10,521 nucleotides of DNA, from assembly GCA_934408835.1 (NCBI GenBank), contig CAKRVU010000022.1, positions 1-10,521 on the forward strand. Reading direction: 5' to 3'. The translations under genes and the position numbers were made by a program. The stretch is from an uncultured Oscillospiraceae bacterium. GTDB lineage: Bacteria; Bacillota; Clostridia; Oscillospirales; Ruminococcaceae. The stretch's first letter is position 1; each line of letters opens with the position of its first letter. Shown in pieces: positions 1 to 7,037 of the stretch. Under the pieces are notes generated by a model. That model searched no databases, was not told where the DNA came from, and saw only the letters and a program-made list of their open reading frames with translations.

Positions 1-24
1 TGTATAATACAGTGTATAATAAAG
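1..24 (+). promoter_or_regulatory. Tandem TATAAT repeat, possible promoter
   Basis: Two copies of a 12-base unit lie head to tail (TGTATAATACAG then TGTATAATAAAG, 11 of 12 identical), each holding a perfect -10 hexamer TATAAT (3-8 and 15-20). The first copy is also almost an inverted repeat (TGTAT-A-ATACA). No -35 element can be judged because it would fall outside the window. This could be the promoter of the glycan operon, an operator, or AT-rich spacer between genes of a longer operon. The first coding sequence starts 45 bases after the repeat. Confidence 0.35.
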
Positions 25-68
25 AGGAATAGTATTTTCTGAAATTTGCCGAATAGATGGGAGCGTCT

Positions 69-932
69 ATGGATTTATCCATTATACTGATCAATCATAA
101 TACCAGACAATTGACCGGACAGACGGTAGAGTCCATTCTGGACACGGTAAAAGACCTCACTTATGAGATCTTGGTCATCGACAATTCCTCGAAAGAGGAG
201 GAGGTTTTTTTCTGCGAACATGAAAAAGTACGGGTTTTTTCCGGGTTGCCTAATCAGGGATTTGGTCATGCCTGCAATGAGGCGGTCAAACATGCGCATG
301 GAGAGTATCTGTTGTTTTTAAATTCGGATACGGTAATTCATGAATCCACATTAGATCAGGCATTTTCTTATATTTATGCCGATGACTCAATCGGCATGCT
401 AGGTGTGCGGCAACTGTTGCCGGATGGCAGTTTAGATCATGGTTGTAAACGCGGATTTCCGACCCCGATGACTTCTCTTTGGTATTTTGCCGGTCTGGAT
501 CGAGTGTTTCCGAATTCCAAACGATTTGGGCGTTATCGGCAGACCTTTGTGCCGGAGGACGCTGTTGCCGACGTCGATTGCGTGTCAGGCGCGTTTATGC
601 TCCTTCCGCGCGGCGTATTTGATGAAGTGGGCGGGTTTGACGAGCAGTTCTTTATGTACTGCGAGGACGTTGATCTTTGTTATCGAATCCGTGAGGCGGG
701 TTACCGAATCGTTTATTATGGTAAGGTCTCCTTCACCCATTTGAAGGGGCGCAGTGGAGTTAGCAATCCCAATATATTATTTCATTTTTATCATTCGATG
801 CGAATCTTTTACGATAAACACTATCGGGACAAATATCCCGCTATTGTTACCGGAATGGTTCATTTGGGAATCTCGGCAAAATATGCTCTCGCAAAGAGGG
901 GGTTGCGAAAAAAGGAGAAAACCCGTGATTGA
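69..932 (+). CDS. GT2 rhamnosyltransferase, WbbL-like
   Basis: A 287-residue GT-A fold glycosyltransferase of family GT2 (the COG1216/WbbL type). It likely transfers rhamnose from dTDP-L-rhamnose to a lipid-linked acceptor on the inner face of the membrane. Visible motifs are the N-terminal nucleotide-binding strand (SIILINHN, 4-11), VIDNS (36-40), the metal-binding NSD (85-87) in the DXD position, the acceptor-site stretch VSGAFMLLPR (172-181), and YCEDVDLCYR (197-206), which carries the expected catalytic acidic residues. Length matches the family. I place the start at ATG 69 because GGGAG (59-63) sits 5 bases before it and the protein then begins right at the conserved strand; an in-frame ATG at 57 has no ribosome binding site. 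Its stop overlaps the next gene, suggesting coupled translation. Rhamnose specificity is inferred from the rml genes next door; another deoxyhexose cannot be excluded. Confidence 0.88.
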   Translation: MDLSIILINHNTRQLTGQTVESILDTVKDLTYEILVIDNSSKEEEVFFCEHEKVRVFSGLPNQGFGHACNEAVKHAHGEYLLFLNSDTVIHESTLDQAFSYIYADDSIGMLGVRQLLPDGSLDHGCKRGFPTPMTSLWYFAGLDRVFPNSKRFGRYRQTFVPEDAVADVDCVSGAFMLLPRGVFDEVGGFDEQFFMYCEDVDLCYRIREAGYRIVYYGKVSFTHLKGRSGVSNPNILFHFYHSMRIFYDKHYRDKYPAIVTGMVHLGISAKYALAKRGLRKKEKTRD

Positions 933-1851
933 TATTTTAATGGCGGTTTACAATGGTGAGCGTTTTTTGGAAGAACAACTAGAATCCATCCTTGCGCAGA
1001 GCTGGGACGATTGGAGACTGCTCATTCGGGACGATGCCTCCACCGATGGAACTCCGCAAATATTGCAGCGCTACCGCGATCGATATCCGGAACGAGTGGT
1101 TCTGTATTGTAATTCAGAAAACACAGGGGCGCCACAAAAGACGTTTTTTCAACTGGTACAGGATTCTACCGCACCTTATTTGATGACTTGCGACCACGAC
1201 GACGTGTGGCTTCCCGATAAAATCAGCCGAACATTTGAGAAAATGCAGGAATTGGAAAACCGTTGGGGGAAGGAACTGCCGCTGCTGGTGCATACCGATT
1301 TGCAGGTAGTGGACGAGGAGCTGCACCTGATTTCACCCTCTATGATCAAAAGTCAGAACCTGAACCCGAACGCCAACACCTTGCGTGATTTTATCGTGCA
1401 AAATCATGTGACAGGATGCACCATGTTGTTCAACCGCGCCCTAGCGGAGGCGGCACCGACTCTACCGGTGGAAGCACTGATGCATGATTGGTGGTTCGCC
1501 TTAATAGCTGCTGCGTTTGGAAAAATCGGGTTTGTTGAAGAACCGACCATACTGTATCGACAACATGGCGGCAACCGGGTGGGAGCTAAGTCGGTTTCTC
1601 AGATGAGCTTTCTTGCCAGTCGGGCGGCAAATCGCAGGGAACTGAAGGAGGCAATGGAAAAGACCTATCGCCAGGCGGCTGCATTTTTGAGGGAATATGA
1701 ATCAAAACTCTCTTTGCAGCAGCGCGAACTGTTGCGTCAATACAGCACTCTGCCAAGCCGCAGCAAGGTGGGTCGCATGTGGACCTTGTGCAGGGGAAAT
1801 TATTTCAAATATGGATTTGTCCGCAAGCTCGGGCAATTGCTATATATTTAA
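925..1851 (+). CDS. GT2 glycosyltransferase, likely rhamnosyltransferase
   Basis: A 308-residue GT2 enzyme of the group that includes the streptococcal RgpB-type rhamnosyltransferases. Motifs: [12 protein letters not shown] (4-15), [10 protein letters not shown] (34-43), the metal-binding DHDD (90-93), MHDWW (186-190), a conserved feature of this group near the acceptor site, and YRQHGGN (211-217). The C-terminal 80 residues are mostly helical and charged. The chosen start is GTG at 925: AAAGGAG (911-917) lies 7 bases upstream and the protein begins exactly at the family's first beta strand. A longer open frame reaches back to 754 but would run through the previous gene with no signal. The gene overlaps the preceding one by 8 bases, so the two are probably translated together and may add successive sugars. 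The exact linkage made cannot be read from sequence. Confidence 0.87.
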   Translation: MIDILMAVYNGERFLEEQLESILAQSWDDWRLLIRDDASTDGTPQILQRYRDRYPERVVLYCNSENTGAPQKTFFQLVQDSTAPYLMTCDHDDVWLPDKISRTFEKMQELENRWGKELPLLVHTDLQVVDEELHLISPSMIKSQNLNPNANTLRDFIVQNHVTGCTMLFNRALAEAAPTLPVEALMHDWWFALIAAAFGKIGFVEEPTILYRQHGGNRVGAKSVSQMSFLASRAANRRELKEAMEKTYRQAAAFLREYESKLSLQQRELLRQYSTLPSRSKVGRMWTLCRGNYFKYGFVRKLGQLLYI

Positions 1852-1882
1852 AAAGATAAAAAAACACAGGAGGAATAGAAGA

Positions 1883-2761
1883 ATGAAAGGGATTGTACTA
1901 GCTGGTGGAGCCGGAACGCGGTTGTATCCATCAACCATTGCTTGTTCGAAACAAATTTTGACGGTGTATGATAAACCGATGATTTATTATCCGGTATCGA
2001 CCCTGATGCTTGCAGGAATTCAGGATATTCTGATTATTTCTACGCCAAGAGATATTGTCTTTTTTGAGCAATTATTTGGTGATGGCTCCCGTTTGGGCGT
2101 ACACTTTTCTTATGCCGTTCAGGAGCAGCCGCGCGGACTGGCGGAGGCATTTTTGATTGGCGCTGATTTTATCGGTGATGATCATGTTTGCCTTGTTTTG
2201 GGAGATAATATTTTCTATGGATACCGTTTTTCCGAGAGATTGCAGGCAGCGGCCAACCGGAAGGAAGGCGCTACGATATTCGGGTATCATGTCAGCAACC
2301 CCCGCGACTTTGGCGTGGTGGACTTCGATGAGGACGGCACTGTCCTTTCTATTGAGGAAAAACCGCAGTATCCCAAATCCAATTATGCGGTTCCCGGACT
2401 GTACTTTTACGACAACAACGTGGTCGAGATTGCTCGTCAAGTAGAGCCGTCTGCTCGCGGTGAACTGGAGATCACATCGGTGAACAACGCGTACTTGGAA
2501 GCAGGCAAGCTCAAAGTGGAGCTGTTCGGTCGCGGAATGGCATGGCTGGACACTGGCACCCATCATGCGATGTTGGACGCAGCCAATTTTATTGAAGCGG
2601 TTCAGACAAGACAGGGACTTTATGTTGCTTGTTTGGAGGAAATCGCCTATCGGAACGGCTTTATTGATCGGAACGCTTTGCTAAAACAGGCGGAAAGCAT
2701 GAAAAAAACAGAATACGGGCAGTACCTATATGCAGTAGCAGACATGGTACAACCGCAATGA
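1883..2761 (+). CDS. rmlA: Glucose-1-phosphate thymidylyltransferase RmlA
   Basis: First step of dTDP-L-rhamnose synthesis: glucose-1-phosphate + dTTP gives dTDP-glucose + pyrophosphate, in the cytoplasm. The 292-residue length is normal for RmlA. Seen in order: the nucleotide-binding loop [11 protein letters not shown] (8-18), SKQ and YDKPMIYYP (22-37), GDN (108-110) with the metal-binding Asp109, EEKP (158-161), [10 protein letters not shown] (193-202) and WLDTGTH (221-227) with Asp223. One small departure is Thr27 where RmlA proteins usually have Pro before the YDKP stretch. The start ATG 1883 has AGGAGG (1868-1873) 9 bases upstream; an open frame extends left to 1697, but that part overlaps the previous gene in another frame. 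It is the first of four rml genes in the order A-D-B-C. Confidence 0.96.
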   Translation: MKGIVLAGGAGTRLYPSTIACSKQILTVYDKPMIYYPVSTLMLAGIQDILIISTPRDIVFFEQLFGDGSRLGVHFSYAVQEQPRGLAEAFLIGADFIGDDHVCLVLGDNIFYGYRFSERLQAAANRKEGATIFGYHVSNPRDFGVVDFDEDGTVLSIEEKPQYPKSNYAVPGLYFYDNNVVEIARQVEPSARGELEITSVNNAYLEAGKLKVELFGRGMAWLDTGTHHAMLDAANFIEAVQTRQGLYVACLEEIAYRNGFIDRNALLKQAESMKKTEYGQYLYAVADMVQPQ

Positions 2762-2774
2762 CAGGAGGGAAAAG

Positions 2775-3665
2775 ATGCATACCATCTTGATTACCGGCGC
2801 AAACGGGCAGCTAGGAACAGAGCTTGGCAATATTTTAAGAAGCGGTCAATCGGAGCTTGGACCATTGCCGGATTTTTATAAGGATTGTCGGATCGTTGGC
2901 GTCGATATTGACCAGCTTGATTTATGCGATACAGAACGGGTGTTGAACTATTTGGAGGAGCTTTCTCCTGACGCTGTTATCAATTGTGCAGCTATGACTA
3001 ACGTTGATCAGTGCGAGGAGAAGCGTGATTTAGCGCTGCGGGTGAACGCGATTGCGCCCCGAACGTTGGCAATGGGCTGTGAGCGTATTGGAGCAAAGCT
3101 CGTTCATGTGTCCACCGACTATGTGTTCGCCGGCGATGGGACTACACCTTATACGGAGTGGGACGTCTGTGCGCCGCAAAGCGCTTATGGTGCTTCCAAA
3201 TTTCTTGGAGAGAGATATGTTGAAAGTTTTTCAACCCGCTATTTTATTGTGCGTACTGCGTGGTTGTATGGATATTACGGCAACAATTTTGTAAAGACGA
3301 TTGCAAGGGCTGGGAAGCGGACAGGCGCTTTGCAGGTGGTGGACGATCAGCGGGGAAATCCGACCAATGCGGCGGATCTTGCCTACATGATTGCAAAACT
3401 GATTCCGATCGAGGAATACGGGATTTATCATTGTACCGGAAAGGGGGAATGCAGCTGGTACGATTTTGCTTGCAAAATCATCGAATTTTTGGGGATTGAC
3501 GCTACGGTTTCGCCTTGCGCGACTGGCCAGTCGGAGCGGATTGCAAAGCGTCCGGCGTACTCGTCGTTGGATAACGCGATGTTCCGTTGTACCGTTGGGG
3601 ACGATGTTCGTCATTGGACAGAAGCGCTGCGTTGCTTTTGCGAGCACGTGGAGTTAGAAGATTAG
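2775..3665 (+). CDS. rmlD: dTDP-4-dehydrorhamnose reductase RmlD
   Basis: Final step of the pathway: NAD(P)H-dependent reduction of dTDP-4-keto-L-rhamnose to dTDP-L-rhamnose. It is a 296-residue extended short-chain dehydrogenase with the Rossmann motif GANGQLG (8-14), the segment INCAAMTNVDQCE (69-81), STDYVF (113-118), the catalytic YxxxK pair Tyr138 and Lys142, VRTAWLYG (159-166), and RPAYSSLD (259-266), which is typical of RmlD near the sugar site. AGGAGGG (2763-2769) lies 5 bases before the ATG, and the gene begins 13 bases after rmlA. It precedes rmlB and rmlC although it acts last, a shuffled order that is common. No defect is visible. Confidence 0.95.
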   Translation: MHTILITGANGQLGTELGNILRSGQSELGPLPDFYKDCRIVGVDIDQLDLCDTERVLNYLEELSPDAVINCAAMTNVDQCEEKRDLALRVNAIAPRTLAMGCERIGAKLVHVSTDYVFAGDGTTPYTEWDVCAPQSAYGASKFLGERYVESFSTRYFIVRTAWLYGYYGNNFVKTIARAGKRTGALQVVDDQRGNPTNAADLAYMIAKLIPIEEYGIYHCTGKGECSWYDFACKIIEFLGIDATVSPCATGQSERIAKRPAYSSLDNAMFRCTVGDDVRHWTEALRCFCEHVELED

Positions 3666-3807
3666 AAGAAGCTTGAAAAACGGAAGGGAGCTTGACGGTT
3701 GGTGCAGAAGAGAAAAGGCGGATTTTGAGCTTTTGCGCCTTGCGTTCAGCATGGCAGTTGCTCCGCTGCCAAAAACGGAGCCTGAAAAAGAAAGGATGAA
3801 AACGAAA
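3666..3807 (+). other. rmlD-rmlB gap with stem-loop and pseudoknot
   Basis: This 142-base space is far longer than any other gap in the operon (13-31 bases). It contains a simple hairpin, AAGGCG (3715-3720) with CGCCTT (3736-3741), and then two interlocked perfect 6-bp stems. S1 is TGGCAG (3752-3757) with CTGCCA (3766-3771); S2 is GCTCCG (3760-3765) with CGGAGC (3776-3781). L1 is TT, there is no base between the stems, and L3 is AAAA. This is the geometry of an H-type pseudoknot with coaxial stacking. It ends 9 bases before the AAAGGA ribosome binding site (3791-3796) of rmlB. The frame of rmlB stays open leftward to a TTG at 3673, but that extension has no good ribosome binding site and precedes the conserved RmlB N-terminus, so I read the gap as untranslated. 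AGCTTGA occurs twice (3670-3676, 3689-3695). Function is unknown. Confidence 0.6.
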
Positions 3808-4866
3808 ATGAAAACTTATCTTGTCACCGGAGGAGCCGGATTTATCGGATCGAATTTTGTGCTTTATATGCTTGGAAAATACGATGATGTTCATATCATC
3901 AATGTGGACAAGCTGACATATGCCGGGAACTTGGAGAACTTAACGTCTGTGGAGAACCACCCGTATTATGAATTCGTTCAGGCGGACATCTGCGATAAAG
4001 AGGCGATGGAAGCTATTTTTGAGAAGAATACCATTGATTATGTGGTAAATTTCGCGGCGGAGAGCCATGTGGATCGCAGCATCGAAACGCCTGAAGTGTT
4101 TGCGCAAACCAATGTGCTCGGAACAGTGACCCTCTTAAATGTTGCGAAGAAAGCATGGCAGATTGGGGACGACCTGTATCGCGATGGCGTCAAATTTTTA
4201 CAGGTTTCTACCGACGAGGTGTATGGTTCGCTGGGACCAGACGGCTTTTTCACCGAAACCACGCCGCTTGACCCGCACAGTCCCTATTCCTCCAGTAAAA
4301 CTGCTGCTGACTTGTTTGTCAAAGCGTATGGCGATACCTTCCGCTTCCCGATCAATATTACCCGTTGTTCCAATAACTACGGTCCGTATCAGTTCCCGGA
4401 AAAACTGATTCCGCTGATGATTAACAACGTGCTGGCGCATAAAGAGCTTCCGATTTACGGGGATGGAATGCAGGTGCGCGATTGGCTGTATGTAGAAGAT
4501 CACTGCAAGGCGATCGACATGGTGATCCGTAACGGTCGTCTGGGTGAGGTTTATAATGTGGGCGGACACAACGAACGCACCAACATTGTTATTGTAAAGA
4601 CCATCCTTTCTTATATCAAAGAGCACATCGACCCGGAGGTAGGCGAGCATTTACTCAAGCATGTAACCGACCGCAAGGGACATGATCGCCGGTACGGAAT
4701 TGCACCGGATAAAATCAAAGAAGATTTGGGCTGGTATCCTGAAACCACCTTTGAAGTCGGCATTCAAAAAACCATTCGGTGGTATTTGGAGCATCAAGAT
4801 TGGATGAAACATGTTACAAGCGGTCAGTATCAGCAGTATTATGAGAAGATGTATCAAAACCGCTGA
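3808..4866 (+). CDS. rmlB: dTDP-glucose 4,6-dehydratase RmlB
   Basis: Second step of the pathway: NAD+-dependent dehydration of dTDP-glucose to dTDP-4-keto-6-deoxyglucose. The 352-residue protein is an extended short-chain dehydrogenase. Seen: GGAGFIG (8-14), the NAD-binding INVDKLTYAGN (31-41), NFAAESHVDRS (81-91), STDEVYG (134-140) with the Thr135-Asp136-Glu137 triad, YSSSK (160-164) with Tyr160 and Lys164, RCSNNYGPYQFPEKLIP (186-202), RDWLYVEDH (224-232) and RKGHDRRY (289-296), all characteristic of RmlB. I chose ATG 3808, with AAAGGA (3791-3796) 11 bases upstream and the usual MKxxLVTGGAG opening. ATG 3796 is in frame and would add four residues, but it overlaps the ribosome binding site. 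The gene follows the unusual structured gap, so it may be controlled separately from rmlA and rmlD. Confidence 0.96.
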   Translation: MKTYLVTGGAGFIGSNFVLYMLGKYDDVHIINVDKLTYAGNLENLTSVENHPYYEFVQADICDKEAMEAIFEKNTIDYVVNFAAESHVDRSIETPEVFAQTNVLGTVTLLNVAKKAWQIGDDLYRDGVKFLQVSTDEVYGSLGPDGFFTETTPLDPHSPYSSSKTAADLFVKAYGDTFRFPINITRCSNNYGPYQFPEKLIPLMINNVLAHKELPIYGDGMQVRDWLYVEDHCKAIDMVIRNGRLGEVYNVGGHNERTNIVIVKTILSYIKEHIDPEVGEHLLKHVTDRKGHDRRYGIAPDKIKEDLGWYPETTFEVGIQKTIRWYLEHQDWMKHVTSGQYQQYYEKMYQNR

Positions 4867-4892
4867 GCGGATATGAGGATGGGAGAATCAAA

Positions 4893-5444
4893 ATGGGCAG
4901 ATTTCATTTTCAAAAAACCGGGATTGAGGATCTTTATGTCATTGACGTAGAGCCGTTCGGAGATTCCCGCGGATATTTTATGGAAACCTATAATGAAAAA
5001 GATTTCCATGAAGCGGGGCTGACCATGCGGTTTGTACAGCTGAACGAATCCCGTTCGCGGCAGGGAGTTCTTCGCGGACTCCATTTTCAAAAACAATTCC
5101 CGCAGGGAAAGCTTGTTCGCTGTACCCGCGGGGAGGTGTTCGATGTGGCTGTAGACTTGCGACCTTCTTCAAATACCTATGGGAAGTGGCATGGCGTTTT
5201 GCTTTCGGAGGAAAATAAACGGCAATTTTATGTACCGGAAGGGTTTGCGCACGGCTTTTATGTTCTTTCTGAGGTAGCCGAATTTGTTTATATGGTGACC
5301 AATTTGTATCACCCGGAGGACGAGGGAGCGCTTTTCTGGAACGACCCGCAAGTTGGGATTGAGTGGCCGTTGATCGAGGGAGTGGACGTGTTACTGTCGG
5401 AAAAAGACCAGAAAAACCCGCTGCTTTGCGATTTAGACAAATAA
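4893..5444 (+). CDS. rmlC: dTDP-4-dehydrorhamnose 3,5-epimerase RmlC
   Basis: Third step of the pathway: double epimerisation at C3 and C5, giving dTDP-4-keto-L-rhamnose. The 183-residue cupin has the family hallmarks FGDSRGYFMETYN (22-34), QLNESRS (49-55), GVLRGLHFQ (58-66) with the catalytic His64, GEVFDVAVDLR (85-95), FYVPEGFAHGF (112-122) and the YHPEDEGALFWND segment near 149-161, which carries conserved acidic residues. Length is normal. The ribosome binding site is GGGAG (4881-4885), 7 bases before the ATG, and the gene starts 26 bases after rmlB. With this gene the dTDP-L-rhamnose route is complete within 3.6 kb. Confidence 0.96.
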   Translation: MGRFHFQKTGIEDLYVIDVEPFGDSRGYFMETYNEKDFHEAGLTMRFVQLNESRSRQGVLRGLHFQKQFPQGKLVRCTRGEVFDVAVDLRPSSNTYGKWHGVLLSEENKRQFYVPEGFAHGFYVLSEVAEFVYMVTNLYHPEDEGALFWNDPQVGIEWPLIEGVDVLLSEKDQKNPLLCDLDK

Positions 5445-5463
5445 TGGAAAGGCGGTAGTTGGT

Positions 5464-6264
5464 TTGCTCAAAGCGTATTATGCGGATTTCAAACGGTATC
5501 TTCCCCTCTTGTTTACATTGACTTCCCGTGACGTCAAATTGAAGTATCGGCGCTCCATTTTGGGGATTGTCTGGAGTATTTTGAATCCGTTATTGATCAT
5601 GATTGTTATGACGCAGGTATTCACCTATCTGCTTCGTGTTCCGCCGCCGGACGTCCCGTTCGCTGTCTTTTACATTGCGGGCGCTACCTTGTTCAATTTC
5701 TTCTCTGAAGCAACGAATATGTCGATGTCCTCGATCATAGGCAATTCGGCGCTGATTAAAAAGGTCTACATTCCAAAATATATTTTTCCTCTCGAAAAAT
5801 GCTTGTTCTCTTTGGTAAACATGTTGTTTTCCATGATTGCCGTTGTAATTGTTATGAGCTATTATATTATAACCGGCGAAGTGGTTTTGAGCTTTAAAAT
5901 ATTTCTGTTTTTCATTCCAATGGGATTTTGCTTCTTCTTTACTGTTGGTATGAGTCTCATTTTAAGCGCGATGACTGTGTATTTTCGGGATATGCTCCAT
6001 TTATGGGGCGTTATCCTTACCGTTTGGATGTATTTAACGCCAATCATTTACGGTGTCAATATTATCGAAAATACGCCTCTTATGTGGGTGGTGCGCTGTA
6101 ATCCGCTGTATTATTTTACAACGGCGTTCCGTGATGTTTTGATTTACGGTGTTTTTCCGAGCACTGCCAACTTGTTGATCAGTTTCTTTTTCTGTATCGT
6201 AACGCTGAGCATTGGCGGTCTGATCTTTAAAAAGGCGCAGGATCGCTTTATTCTTCATATTTGA
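5464..6264 (+). CDS. wzm: ABC-2 polysaccharide export permease (Wzm/RgpC type)
   Basis: A 266-residue integral membrane subunit of the ABC transporter that flips a lipid-linked polysaccharide out of the cytoplasm. It resembles the Wzm, TagG and RgpC families of ABC-2 permeases. The N-terminus is an amphipathic cytoplasmic segment ending in the family signature SRDVKLKYRRSILGIVW (21-37). Six hydrophobic segments are visible near 34-58, 64-82, 112-136, 143-170, 178-196 and 234-254. The loop FRDMLHLWGVILTVWMYLTP (174-193) is the typical ATPase-coupling and conserved TM5 region. The start is TTG 5464, with AAGGCGG (5449-5455) 8 bases upstream; no ATG or GTG fits before the conserved region. It starts 19 bases after rmlC and is followed directly by its ATPase. 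The substrate is inferred to be the glycan built by the neighbouring enzymes. Confidence 0.92.
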   Translation: MLKAYYADFKRYLPLLFTLTSRDVKLKYRRSILGIVWSILNPLLIMIVMTQVFTYLLRVPPPDVPFAVFYIAGATLFNFFSEATNMSMSSIIGNSALIKKVYIPKYIFPLEKCLFSLVNMLFSMIAVVIVMSYYIITGEVVLSFKIFLFFIPMGFCFFFTVGMSLILSAMTVYFRDMLHLWGVILTVWMYLTPIIYGVNIIENTPLMWVVRCNPLYYFTTAFRDVLIYGVFPSTANLLISFFFCIVTLSIGGLIFKKAQDRFILHI

Positions 6265-6282
6265 TGGGAGGTTGCAACGGAT

Positions 6283-7023
6283 ATGGATACTCAATTGGAT
6301 TATGCGGTGCAGCTTCAGAATGTGGAAATGCACTTTAATATGAGCAGCGAAAAACTGGACAGCTTGAAGGAATATTTTATCAAGATGATTCGCCGCGAGC
6401 TGTTCTTTCAGGATTTTGTTGCGCTCAATCAGATTAATCTTACTATCCCTAAGGGGGATGTGTTTGGAATCGTCGGTCTCAACGGCTCTGGAAAGAGCAC
6501 TTTATTGAAGGTGATTTCCGGCATCTTAAAACCCACTGTGGGCACCGTAAAGGTCAACGGTTCGATTGCGCCTCTGATTGAATTGGGCGCGGGTTTTGAT
6601 TTGGAATTGACCGCGCGCGAAAATATCTTCCTCAACGGCGCAGTGTTGGGCTACTCCAAAAAGGCGATGGAGGAGCGTTTTGATGATATCGTGGAGTTTT
6701 CGGAAATGAAGGATTTTCTGGACGCTCCCATGAAGAATTATTCGTCCGGTATGGTCGCAAGAATCGGCTTTGCCATTGCCACCATGACCCAGCCTGAGAT
6801 TTTGATTGTGGACGAAATCCTTTCGGTCGGCGATTTCAGATTCCAAGAAAAGTGTGAACACAGGATTGCTAAGATGATGGAGGGCGGCACTACAGTCATC
6901 ATTGTGTCCCACTCAATCGAACAAATTGAACGCCTTTGCAAGCACGTTTTATGGCTGGAGCATGGTAATATGAAGATGCTCGGCGATATGGAAACGGTTT
7001 GTGACGCATATCAAAACAGCTAG
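6283..7023 (+). CDS. wzt: Polysaccharide export ATPase, short Wzt type
   Basis: A 246-residue nucleotide-binding subunit partnering the permease upstream. Walker A GLNGSGKST is at 65-73, the family's LGAGFDLELTARENI at 101-115 (where many ABC proteins have a Q-loop), the signature NYSSGMVAR at 152-160, Walker B ILIVDE at 173-178, the D-loop SVGD at 181-184 and the switch His210. All catalytic residues are present. The protein ends soon after the nucleotide-binding domain, so it lacks the roughly 150-residue C-terminal carbohydrate-binding domain found in Wzt proteins that recognise capped chains. It is more like the short Wzt of export systems without cap recognition. An N-terminal stretch of about 45 residues precedes the core fold, as is normal for Wzt/TagH. 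GGGAGG (6266-6271) lies 11 bases before the ATG. The next gene begins 14 bases after its stop. Confidence 0.93.
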   Translation: MDTQLDYAVQLQNVEMHFNMSSEKLDSLKEYFIKMIRRELFFQDFVALNQINLTIPKGDVFGIVGLNGSGKSTLLKVISGILKPTVGTVKVNGSIAPLIELGAGFDLELTARENIFLNGAVLGYSKKAMEERFDDIVEFSEMKDFLDAPMKNYSSGMVARIGFAIATMTQPEILIVDEILSVGDFRFQEKCEHRIAKMMEGGTTVIIVSHSIEQIERLCKHVLWLEHGNMKMLGDMETVCDAYQNS

Positions 7024-7037
7024 CAGGAGGATCAGAG

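Noticed and set aside
754..924. Longer N-terminus for the second glycosyltransferase
   Set aside because: The extension reads through the preceding gene in another frame, and the family's first strand starts at GTG 925 with its own ribosome binding site.
1697..1882. Longer N-terminus for RmlA
   Set aside because: It overlaps the preceding gene out of frame, while ATG 1883 has AGGAGG and the canonical RmlA start.
3673..3807. 45-residue N-terminal extension of RmlB from TTG 3673
   Set aside because: There is no good ribosome binding site, no similarity to RmlB, and the region holds strong RNA structure.
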